Origin: a virus
Virus record (IMG/VR): IMGVR_UViG_3300009419_001319
Location: 1-25,275 of that record
Reading direction: 5' to 3' (one strand)
Length of the DNA: 25,275 nt
Part shown: in pieces, positions 14,778 to 21,552 of the stretch
Layout: every line of letters starts with the position of its first letter
How positions within the stretch are numbered: the first letter of the stretch is position 1
Notes under the pieces: generated by a model
Seen by the model: only the letters and a program-made list of their open reading frames with translations
Databases searched by the model: none
What the model was told of the DNA's origin: nothing
Translations under genes and position numbers: made by a program

Positions 14778-15589
14778 TATCTGTATTTGGTGGTAGTGGT
14801 TTTATAGGACAGGCTTTTTGTGATAAAAAGAAGTCTGATGTAGCAATTATAGATAGAAATTCTTTCACTCCTATTAGTGATAAAGTTTTGTATTTGATAA
14901 GCACTGTTGATAATTACAACGTTTTAACGGATTCTAAGTTAGATATAAATACAAATCTGATTCATCTTATGAACGTATTGGATGAATGTAGAAAAATAAA
15001 AGGTATGGAATTTACCTTTATAAGTTCTTGGTTTGTATATGGGGACACCACCCTTCCAGCTAGAGAGGATTCGATTTGCAATCCAAGAGGATTTTATTCT
15101 ATAACTAAATATGCGGCTGAATTGTTAATTCATTCTTACTGTAAAACATTCAATATTGATTATAAAATAATCAGATTGGGTAATGTGGTTGGAAATTCTG
15201 ATTCCAAAATTTCAAAAAAGAAAAACGCTCTTCAATATTTGATAAATGAGATGAGGGAAAACAACCCAATCAATCTTTATAATAATGGTAATTTTTATAG
15301 AGATTATATTCACATAGATGATGTCGTGTCTGGTATTGAATTTTTAATGGACAAAGGGCAAAATGGTGAAACGTATAACTTATCAGGTGGAAAGCCAATT
15401 TTATTCAGAGATATCATAGATTATGCATATCAAGCACTGGATTCTTCCAGCAAAATAGGAAACATGGAACCATCGGATTTCCATAAAATAGTACAAGTTG
15501 AATCAATGTATTTGGATACATCGAAAATAAATGATATGGGATTTCACACAAAAAATAATATAAATGAAATTATAAATAAATTATTATGA
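14774..15589 (+). CDS. Sugar-nucleotide SDR (epimerase/reductase), perhaps paratose/abequose synthase-like
   Basis: The 271-residue protein is an extended short-chain dehydrogenase: NAD(P) loop GGSGFIG (6-12), catalytic SSWFVYG around residues 88-94, YSITK (Tyr108, Lys112), IIRLGNVVG (about 132-140) and YRDYIHIDDVV (about 176-186), the last typical of sugar-nucleotide enzymes. Next to an RfbH-type dehydratase and joined to it by ATGA, it would naturally be the 4-keto reductase that finishes CDP-abequose or CDP-paratose; a 4,6-dehydratase or epimerase role cannot be excluded. It is slightly short, with a brief substrate-binding end. Confidence 0.82.
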   Translation: MISVFGGSGFIGQAFCDKKKSDVAIIDRNSFTPISDKVLYLISTVDNYNVLTDSKLDINTNLIHLMNVLDECRKIKGMEFTFISSWFVYGDTTLPAREDSICNPRGFYSITKYAAELLIHSYCKTFNIDYKIIRLGNVVGNSDSKISKKKNALQYLINEMRENNPINLYNNGNFYRDYIHIDDVVSGIEFLMDKGQNGETYNLSGGKPILFRDIIDYAYQALDSSSKIGNMEPSDFHKIVQVESMYLDTSKINDMGFHTKNNINEIINKLL

Positions 15590-16182
15590 AAACATTGAAA
15601 CAAATTTTAAATGAATATAAACTGAATATTTTCGATGAAGAAAATATGAGAATTAATCCTAATTACGGGACAGATAAAGGTCATCCAAAATCTTATATAG
15701 ATAAATTTTATGAAGATTTCTTTAAAAAATTTAGAGACAATAATAACACTATAGTTGAAATTGGAGTTAGAAGCGGAGCATCTTTAAAATTATGGAGGGA
15801 ATATTTTTCAGAAGATAGTAAAATATATGGTTTAGATAATCTATATGATAAAAATGAACATTCTGTGCCAATAAATAATGAATGGATTTCTGGGAAAAAT
15901 GTTGAATATATAGTAGGAGACGCATACACCGAGGAAATAGCAAATAAATTTGAAAATATAACGATTCTTATCGATGATGGTCCCCATTCTCCAGATTCTC
16001 ATGTCAGATTGTTAGAATTATATTCTGATAAAATAGAAAAGGGAGGTGTCATTATAATAGAAGATGTTGGTTATGATCCGAACGGATTACTCAACATTTT
16101 GAAAAAAACTCCAAATGCAGAATTTTCATATTTCGATTTCGGAACATACTACGATAACAAAATTATATTATTTCAATTTTAA
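15586..16182 (+). CDS. Class I SAM-dependent methyltransferase (macrocin O-methyltransferase-like)
   Basis: The 198-residue protein has a Rossmann methyltransferase core: YGTDKG (28-32 region), VEIGVRSGASLKLW (57-70) as SAM motif I, YGLD (81-84) as motif II, GDA (111-113) and IDDGPHS (129-135), the metal/acceptor segment of the macrocin/demethylmacrocin O-methyltransferase and cephalosporin-hydroxylase-like group. It probably O-methylates a sugar of the glycan made by this cluster, a common capping step. ATGA overlap with the SDR supports a shared pathway. The substrate is not readable from sequence. Confidence 0.82.
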   Translation: MKTLKQILNEYKLNIFDEENMRINPNYGTDKGHPKSYIDKFYEDFFKKFRDNNNTIVEIGVRSGASLKLWREYFSEDSKIYGLDNLYDKNEHSVPINNEWISGKNVEYIVGDAYTEEIANKFENITILIDDGPHSPDSHVRLLELYSDKIEKGGVIIIEDVGYDPNGLLNILKKTPNAEFSYFDFGTYYDNKIILFQF

Positions 16183-16184
16183 AT

Positions 16185-16919
16185 ATGAATAGTTGCTACG
16201 TAAATGTTATTGGTGGCGTGGGCAATCAGTTATTTCAAATAGCTGCTGGCTATGCTTATGCCAAGAAACATGGTAAGAAATTGATCGTCAACCCTTATAA
16301 TTGGTTTGCTGGTCAAGGAACCAATCCTTTAGTGTATAAGGATACAATTTTCAAGAATTTTGAATATGGTAATTGTTTCACTAGAGATGTGATTGGTATC
16401 CATGAAAAAAGATTTAATTATGATGAGTTACCATTCCATGTAGGGTCTGTATCATTGAATGGGTATTTTCAATCTTTGAAATATTTCGAAGAATATAAAG
16501 ATGAATTTATTTCTTTATTGAACTTGCCAGAAGTTGATTCAGAAATTGATATAGCATTTCATATTAGAAGAGGGGATTATCTCAAACATGCTACAATTCA
16601 TCATGTTTGTCATACAGAATACTTTGAAAAGTTCTTTGAAAAATACAAAGGGCAAAATATTAAAGTATTCACTGATGATCCAAATCATGTAATCAACGAA
16701 TTTCCGAATTATAAATTTGAAATATTACATTCCGATTCTGATATTAAAGATCTTGCATACATGTCAAATTGTGATATCGTAGTGGGGAGCAACTCTACCT
16801 TTTCTTGGTGGGCAGCTTTGATTGGTGATAAGACATCTTATTTCCCTTCCAAGTGGTTTAGCGATGGTGGAGAAGCAACTGATATTTACTACGATAAAAT
16901 GATTAAATGTGATGTTTGA
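16185..16919 (+). CDS. GT11 alpha-1,2-fucosyltransferase family protein
   Basis: The 244-residue protein keeps all GT11 motifs: GGVGNQLFQIA (10-20), HIRRGDYL (126-133), where the Arg pair binds the GDP-sugar, VFTDDP (161-166) and SNSTFSWWAAL (202-212). It would transfer fucose from GDP-L-fucose to galactose or a related sugar in alpha-1,2 linkage. No GDP-fucose synthesis gene is visible here, so the donor must come from the host or another part of the genome. It is slightly shorter than bacterial FutC-type enzymes. It starts two bases after the methyltransferase and overlaps the DNA methyltransferase by eight. Confidence 0.9.
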   Translation: MNSCYVNVIGGVGNQLFQIAAGYAYAKKHGKKLIVNPYNWFAGQGTNPLVYKDTIFKNFEYGNCFTRDVIGIHEKRFNYDELPFHVGSVSLNGYFQSLKYFEEYKDEFISLLNLPEVDSEIDIAFHIRRGDYLKHATIHHVCHTEYFEKFFEKYKGQNIKVFTDDPNHVINEFPNYKFEILHSDSDIKDLAYMSNCDIVVGSNSTFSWWAALIGDKTSYFPSKWFSDGGEATDIYYDKMIKCDV

Positions 16920-17691
16920 AATTAATAAAATATATAATGAAAATTGTCTGGATACTATGAATAGTATGTCAGAAGAATCCATTGATTTAACTGTTACCAG
17001 TCCTCCATATGATGATTTGCGAACTTATAATGGTTATTCTTTCGACTTTGAAAATGTAGCCAAGGGGCTTTTCAAAGTCACTAAGAAAGGTGGAGTTGTT
17101 GTTTGGGTGGTCGGTGATCAGACTAAAGATGGTGATAAATCTGGAACGAGTTTCCGTCAAGCTCTTTACTTCAAAGAAATTGGCTTCAAATTACATGATG
17201 TCATCATTTATGAGAAGAGTGGTGTCTCACCAGTGAAAAATAGATATTACCCTGCATTTGAATATATGTTTGTTTTATCCAAAGATAAAATCAAAACATT
17301 CAATCCTATTTGCGATAGACCAAATAAATGGAGAGAGCGTTGGGGTAAAACTCGCCAACGTCGAAAAGCAGACGGGACTATGGGTGAGAAATATGAAAGT
17401 AAAATCGCTCCTGAATTCGGTATTCGACGTAATATCTGGAAGTATACGCAAGGAGGTGGTTATGGGTCTGATGATAAAATTGCATACAAACATCCCGCAA
17501 TCTTTCCTGAAAAATTGGCAGAAGATCATATTTTAAGTTGGTCAAATGAAGGTGATTTGGTATATGATCCGTTCATGGGAAGTGGAACTACTGCTAAAAT
17601 GGCTATAAAAAATAATAGAAATTTTGTAGGCAGTGAGATCAGTGGGGAATATATAAACATCATCAATAATCGCTTATGTTTAACGCAATAA
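16912..17691 (+). CDS. Beta-class DNA (N4-cytosine/N6-adenine) methyltransferase
   Basis: The 259-residue protein (ATG 16912; a GTG three bases earlier is also possible) has the catalytic motif TSPPYDD (29-35) before the SAM-binding motif DPFMGSGTT (219-227), the circular order of beta-class amino-methyltransferases such as PvuII-type and CcrM-type enzymes. SPPY is common in m4C enzymes but also occurs in m6A ones. The middle (about 125-205) is the likely target-recognition part. No restriction partner is next to it, so it is an orphan enzyme, likely protecting phage DNA or altering gene control. It overlaps both neighbours (8 and 16 bases). Confidence 0.9.
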   Translation: MFEINKIYNENCLDTMNSMSEESIDLTVTSPPYDDLRTYNGYSFDFENVAKGLFKVTKKGGVVVWVVGDQTKDGDKSGTSFRQALYFKEIGFKLHDVIIYEKSGVSPVKNRYYPAFEYMFVLSKDKIKTFNPICDRPNKWRERWGKTRQRRKADGTMGEKYESKIAPEFGIRRNIWKYTQGGGYGSDDKIAYKHPAIFPEKLAEDHILSWSNEGDLVYDPFMGSGTTAKMAIKNNRNFVGSEISGEYINIINNRLCLTQ

Positions 17692-17936
17692 ATCATATTC
17701 TTTTTGATAAGAAAGGGGAGATGACAAATGAATTGTTGGAAGAATTTTCTCCATACATGGTCACTCGTTACTTGAGTTTCTATGATAAAGATCTGTTGAA
17801 TTATGCTAATGAGACAGTGAATAGATACTCACAGATATTCGATACGGACGAAGAAGCATTTCGATTCTTTGAAAATGTGATTCCCAAATTGAAAAGAAAA
17901 AATATTAAATATATATCTAAAAAAAGAGAAAAATGA
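17676..17936 (+). CDS. Short gp62-like sliding-clamp-loader subunit (Phage_clamp_A-like), tentative
   Basis: The 86-residue protein reads INHILFDKK....FSPYMVTRYLSF...LLNYANETVNRY.....EEAFRFFENVIPKLKRKNIKYI. This follows what I recall of the small clamp-loader subunit of T4-like phages (gp62, PF16790): short helix, (F/Y).PF(M/I)VN+.LS, ..ANE.N, then a basic ..P+.+R....+ end. T4 gp62 is 187 residues, so this would be a core-only form, as in many non-enteric relatives. It would pair with a gp44 ATPase to load the clamp; gp44 and gp45 are not in the window. Its place inside a glycan island is odd. The call needs a profile search. Confidence 0.55.
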   Translation: MFNAINHILFDKKGEMTNELLEEFSPYMVTRYLSFYDKDLLNYANETVNRYSQIFDTDEEAFRFFENVIPKLKRKNIKYISKKREK

Positions 17937-18700
17937 AAAGTCTTGTTGTATGCCCTACATACGGTAGAATACCTTATTTGGGAAGGATGTTAGCATCTTT
18001 CTTATCACAGGATTGGGATGATAAACATTTAGTTATCATCAATGATGATAAAAATGTGACACTGCATTGTGATTATTCAAACGTGACTGTTATAAATTGT
18101 AACAGGAAAATGACAGTTGCAGAGAAAAGAAATATCGGCATTTCCGTTGGAAATTACGATTTAATATTTCCATTGGACGACGATGATGTTTTTCTACCAA
18201 ACCGAATTAGTAATCACATTTCAAAATATGATGAGAATAAAGCTTATAGAAATATTCCATGTTATCTTATATATGGGGATGAATTTTTGATAGGTAATTC
18301 ATCACCTAATTCAATTTCTTTCAAAAAAGAAGAATGGTATAATGTTGGTGGATATAAAATTCCAGAAGATGCCACGTCTGCACCCGCAGAAGATATTAAA
18401 ATTTGTAATGATTTGAATGATCGGAATATTTTATTAGAGGAAAATGATAATAGCAATATTGATTTTGTTTATCATTTTGGTGGTGTCAATTATCATTTGT
18501 CATGTGTCTCACATGATACCATAGATAAAATAGCATATCAACAATTAGTAGATATGAAATTGGAAGGTGGTCACTACTGGATAGAACCAGATTATGATAA
18601 ATTGAATATGATCCACGATTTAGTGCAACACTACAAACATATTAACACACCGTTTAAGGTTAAGCACGGTGGAAATTGTCAAATATCGATTGACAAATAA
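17933..18700 (+). CDS. GT2-family glycosyltransferase
   Basis: The 255-residue protein begins SLVVCPTYGRIPYLGRMLAS, a standard GT2 opening, has the donor Asp in VIINDDK (34-40), KRNIGIS (65-71) and the metal site FPLDDDDVFLP (79-89). EEWYNVGGY (about 137-145) and a following DATSAPAEDI contain the acceptor-side Glu-Asp. It is the last gene of the sugar island and is coupled by ATGA to the clamp-loader-like gene, followed by a promoter-like gap. Donor and acceptor are unknown. Confidence 0.86.
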   Translation: MKSLVVCPTYGRIPYLGRMLASFLSQDWDDKHLVIINDDKNVTLHCDYSNVTVINCNRKMTVAEKRNIGISVGNYDLIFPLDDDDVFLPNRISNHISKYDENKAYRNIPCYLIYGDEFLIGNSSPNSISFKKEEWYNVGGYKIPEDATSAPAEDIKICNDLNDRNILLEENDNSNIDFVYHFGGVNYHLSCVSHDTIDKIAYQQLVDMKLEGGHYWIEPDYDKLNMIHDLVQHYKHINTPFKVKHGGNCQISIDK

Positions 18701-18717
18701 ATAATACCAATAAATAT
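18690..18717 (+). promoter_or_regulatory. Putative promoter TTGACA-N14-ATAAATAT
   Basis: TTGACA (18690-18695) lies 14 bases before ATAAATAT (18710-18717), which lies four bases before ATG 18722. Element sequence and every spacing equal those before the 59-residue gene at 2879. The hexamer overlaps the end of the preceding transferase gene. It would start a new transcription unit after the sugar island. Confidence 0.5.
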
Positions 18718-18721
18718 ATTC

Positions 18722-19150
18722 ATGTCGAACGTATCTATTGATGTTTTAGCCCCTCAAAAATCCCACATTGATCTCAGTGATAAAGCACTACCAAGTGATT
18801 TTGGTTTGGATGATTATAGTCTATCCAAACTTTTTGACGATGTGATGCTTCTTGAATATTGTGATTTGGTCACAGGAGAAGAAACAGGTGACTATATTCT
18901 ACGTGGAGGAATTGCAATTCCTGTTGCTCAAGTTCATAATGCTTGGAGAAAAGGTAAAGTCATCCTCAAAGGACCAAACGTGCGATACACTGAAGTTGGT
19001 GATATCGTAGTGTTCCCTAATAATATGGGTATTCCAATCACCAACTTGGAAGTAACAGGTCATGGTAAAGTGAAGAACGGTTTGTTCTTGAATGAGCAGC
19101 GCATGTTTGGCGTTTGTGAAGTAAATGCTGAAAAAGTTAAGACGAAGTGA
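18722..19150 (+). CDS. GroES/gp31-like co-chaperonin, tentative
   Basis: The 142-residue protein has a possible Cpn10 (GroES) beta-barrel: DDVMLLEY (39-46) as the first barrel strand, a mobile-loop-like stretch (about 47-70, TGEETGDYILRGG), GKVILKGPNV (78-87) for the ..G+V.AVG.G segment, VGDIVVFPNNMG (92-103) matching the VGD.V.F....G signature, and LFLNEQRMFGVCE (121-133) as the last strand (.......DILAV). An N-terminal extension of about 35 residues is unusual. In T4, gp31 replaces GroES to fold the major capsid protein; a similar role is inferred. It has its own promoter-like sequence and overlaps the next gene by 26 bases. Confidence 0.6.
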   Translation: MSNVSIDVLAPQKSHIDLSDKALPSDFGLDDYSLSKLFDDVMLLEYCDLVTGEETGDYILRGGIAIPVAQVHNAWRKGKVILKGPNVRYTEVGDIVVFPNNMGIPITNLEVTGHGKVKNGLFLNEQRMFGVCEVNAEKVKTK

Positions 19151-19538
19151 ATTGCAAAGATTACTGAAAAGTAATATTTGTGATTTATTAATTGTTCGTA
19201 GGCGACCTGAACGCTCACCAGGACGACCTTATATTCGTCAGATGTTATGTACGAACAGTATGGAGATTCTTAATTCTTATAATGGTAAAACAACTTTGAA
19301 CTTTTCAGGTTCTTTTGACCCCAAAAAAGTTGATGAGCGTAGACATGATCTGGTTGTCACATGGGATATCTTCATGCAGGACTTTAGAAATGTCTCAATG
19401 GACATGTGCTACCTCGTCCAAAAAATCCCAGCAGATGATAACTTTTGGAAGTTTTTCAATGAAAATATATTCCCCATGAGTCCAAACGAGAAATTGCGAT
19501 ACATGGACAACGAACTCAATCTCGACCCTTACCCATGA
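19125..19538 (+). CDS. Conserved-looking hypothetical phage protein
   Basis: I cannot name this 137-residue protein. It starts with a basic region containing RRRPERSPGRPYIRQML (about 26-42), which could contact nucleic acid, then a mixed domain with NSMEIL (44-49), VVTWDIFMQDFRNVSMD (about 76-92) and IPADDNFWKFFNENIFPM (about 100-117). Similar W-D-(I/V)-(F/L)-M-Q segments exist, as far as I recall, in other T4-like phages, so I treat it as conserved. The ATG at 19125 overlaps the GroES-like gene by 26 bases; a TTG at 19152 just after that gene's stop is an alternative start. ATGA overlap with the next gene. Confidence 0.7.
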   Translation: MLKKLRRSELQRLLKSNICDLLIVRRRPERSPGRPYIRQMLCTNSMEILNSYNGKTTLNFSGSFDPKKVDERRHDLVVTWDIFMQDFRNVSMDMCYLVQKIPADDNFWKFFNENIFPMSPNEKLRYMDNELNLDPYP

Positions 19539-19864
19539 ATAGAATCGAAGAACATTTAAAAAAATTAATTTTCCGTGATGTAAAATTTGTTTTGAATTCC
19601 CGAACAATAAAAGGGGGTAAAATACAAATGTTTAACACGAAACAAAATTTCGTAAGATTTAAAATTGAGGAAGATGGGGAGATCAAAGAATGGGAAATCT
19701 CTTATCCTTATGATATTAAAAAAATTGAAAATGGATTTATTTTTGATTATGCTCTGAGCGCATTCTGTCCAAGAACTGAAGAAGTTTATTGGAAGATGAA
19801 AGCGATCAACAAATCAGATGCGTCTAAATTTTTCGATAATTATCTTTACGTCTTGACATCCTAA
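19535..19864 (+). CDS. Hypothetical phage protein
   Basis: I do not recognise this 109-residue protein. It looks like a small beta-rich fold: a short helix (2-12), then strands around FRDVKFVLNSRTIKGGKIQMF (shortened: residues 13-33), FVRFKIEEDGEIKEWEISYP (about 39-58), a turn and IFDYALSAF (about 68-76), ending in a helix. There is no signal peptide, membrane segment or enzyme motif. It is coupled by ATGA to the gene before it and followed by a promoter-like element that overlaps its end. Confidence 0.65.
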   Translation: MNRIEEHLKKLIFRDVKFVLNSRTIKGGKIQMFNTKQNFVRFKIEEDGEIKEWEISYPYDIKKIENGFIFDYALSAFCPRTEEVYWKMKAINKSDASKFFDNYLYVLTS

Positions 19865-19880
19865 AATTACGTGGTAGGAT
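19853..19880 (+). promoter_or_regulatory. Sigma70-like promoter TTGACA-N16-TAGGAT
   Basis: TTGACA (19853-19858) is a perfect -35 hexamer, 16 bases from TAGGAT (19875-19880, four of six -10 matches). It overlaps the end of the upstream gene and points at the helicase gene. Transcription would start near 19887, leaving a leader of about 39 bases, in contrast with the leaderless spacing elsewhere in this window. Confidence 0.55.
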
Positions 19881-19884
19881 TTCC

Positions 19885-19905
19885 ACATCAAATGTCTTTT
19901 GATGT
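19885..19905 (+). promoter_or_regulatory. 5' leader stem-loop before the helicase gene
   Basis: ACATCAAA and TTTGATGT are exact inverse complements around a TGTCT loop: an eight-pair stem. It lies at the predicted transcript start and 20 bases before the ATG. It could stabilise the 5' end or be a binding site for a translational repressor. There is no U-run, so it is unlikely to be a terminator. Confidence 0.45.
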
Positions 19906-19925
19906 TAAAATTGAAATCTTAGAAA

Positions 19926-21551
19926 ATGCGTAACTTAATATTAAACTTTCCAGAGGGATTTAACCCTCGTGATAAACAAGCCAAAGCTCTTAATGCTATT
20001 GAAAAGGCGTTTGAGAATGGTAAAAAATTCGTAATCGTTCATGCAGACACAGGTGTAGGTAAAACACACTTAGCTAAAACCCTTGGGAACGTATCCAAAG
20101 ATGTTCCCGTTGAATTTGAACGACTCGTGAAGAATTATAGCGTATTCGCTGAGAATGGTGCAGAATTGATGAAAGATATCGATCCATTTGGATGTTATTC
20201 TTTGACGATCACCAAATCCCTTCAAGACCAATACCAGAATACTTTCGATGATACAGGAGTCCTAAAAGGTAAAAGTAATTACCAGTGTGATGTGGATGAT
20301 ACATTATCTGTTGATATCGCACCATGTATTTACGTGGCAAATCAAAAGAATGAGTGTTGGAAAGCTAATCGTTGTCCATATTACAATTCTCGTAATAACA
20401 TGCTAACATCAAAGTTTTCTGCTTTGAATTACAGTATGTTTTTCTCTCTCCCCAACCATCTCAAGAAAAGACAAATCATTGTATGTGATGAGGGTTCGGA
20501 ATTGGAAGAGCAGTTAGTCGGTCAATTTACATGTGAAGTGGATATCCCATTTCTCATGAAGACTCAAACACTCGTCACGCCATTCCCTAATGATGATAAT
20601 AACAAAACCAAGGTGTTGGCATGGATTAGCAAGGTTGCAGACAGTGTAATAAATTCCGTAGAAGAATACAAAAGTTGGTTTGGTGAGAATAGTAATAAAA
20701 AGGATATCATCACTTTCAATAAAAAGAAACAGGAATACACCAAACTCACCAATCTTCAAAATTCCTTGCAATTGTTGGTCGATACTTTCTATGATAGCGA
20801 CTACATCGTAGAACGATTGGAAAATGCCATTCGATTTATTCCTTTGAAAGTTGATGTTCTTTCAAAATATTTGTTTGATTATGCTGAAAAGGTAGTCATT
20901 CTTTCTGCAACGATTATTGATCCTGATGCTTATTGTAAAGCTCTTGGTATTAAAGATCATGAATATATCCATATTGGAACAGACTTCAATCCAGAGAAGT
21001 CACCAATTCACATCATGGCGAAACAGAAATTAAATTTCCAAAATCTAAAATCCATGCTTCCAACTTTGGTGAAACAGATCAAAGGTATTATGGAACATCA
21101 TAAAGATGAAAAGGGTATCATTCATACACACACCCAATATTTGGCAGATTATATTCGAGAAAATATAAAATCAGATCGTTTGCTTTGTAGAGAAGCGGGA
21201 GTGAATAATGAACAGCTTTTGGAAATCCATGAATCGTCCAGCGAACCGACCATTTTGGTATCTCCGTCAATGACATATGGCGTGGATTTGAAAGGTGATT
21301 TGTCTCGCTTCCAAATCATTCTGAAAGCACCATGGCTCCCTACAAAAGATGTTCGAGTAGAGAAGCTGATGAAAATTGATAAGGATTGGTATGGTAATGC
21401 TATGCTCAAGACTCTGCTTCAGGCTTGTGGTCGTAGTGTTCGCGCCCATGATGACTGGTGTGAAACATATATACTTGACGGGAGCATTTTTGATGCTATT
21501 AATAGAAACAAGAAGAAGCTTCCCAAGTTCTTCCTAGACAGATTTAACTGA
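19926..21551 (+). CDS. DinG/XPD-type Fe-S superfamily 2 helicase
   Basis: The 541-residue protein has Walker A ADTGVGKT (40-47), a DEAH-like box VCDEGSELEE (186-195), motif III ILSATI (325-330), ILVSPSMTYGVDLKG (443-457) as motif V and QACGRSVR (499-506) as motif VI. Between motifs I and II are four cysteines, C121, C134, C144 and C150 (the last in CPYYN), placed as in the [4Fe-4S] domain of XPD and DinG. It would be a 5'-3' DNA helicase, acting in replication or recombination. T4's own helicases (gp41, Dda, UvsW) are different types. It may be driven by the TTGACA/TAGGAT promoter. Confidence 0.9.
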   Translation: MRNLILNFPEGFNPRDKQAKALNAIEKAFENGKKFVIVHADTGVGKTHLAKTLGNVSKDVPVEFERLVKNYSVFAENGAELMKDIDPFGCYSLTITKSLQDQYQNTFDDTGVLKGKSNYQCDVDDTLSVDIAPCIYVANQKNECWKANRCPYYNSRNNMLTSKFSALNYSMFFSLPNHLKKRQIIVCDEGSELEEQLVGQFTCEVDIPFLMKTQTLVTPFPNDDNNKTKVLAWISKVADSVINSVEEYKSWFGENSNKKDIITFNKKKQEYTKLTNLQNSLQLLVDTFYDSDYIVERLENAIRFIPLKVDVLSKYLFDYAEKVVILSATIIDPDAYCKALGIKDHEYIHIGTDFNPEKSPIHIMAKQKLNFQNLKSMLPTLVKQIKGIMEHHKDEKGIIHTHTQYLADYIRENIKSDRLLCREAGVNNEQLLEIHESSSEPTILVSPSMTYGVDLKGDLSRFQIILKAPWLPTKDVRVEKLMKIDKDWYGNAMLKTLLQACGRSVRAHDDWCETYILDGSIFDAINRNKKKLPKFFLDRFN

Positions 21552-21552
21552 T

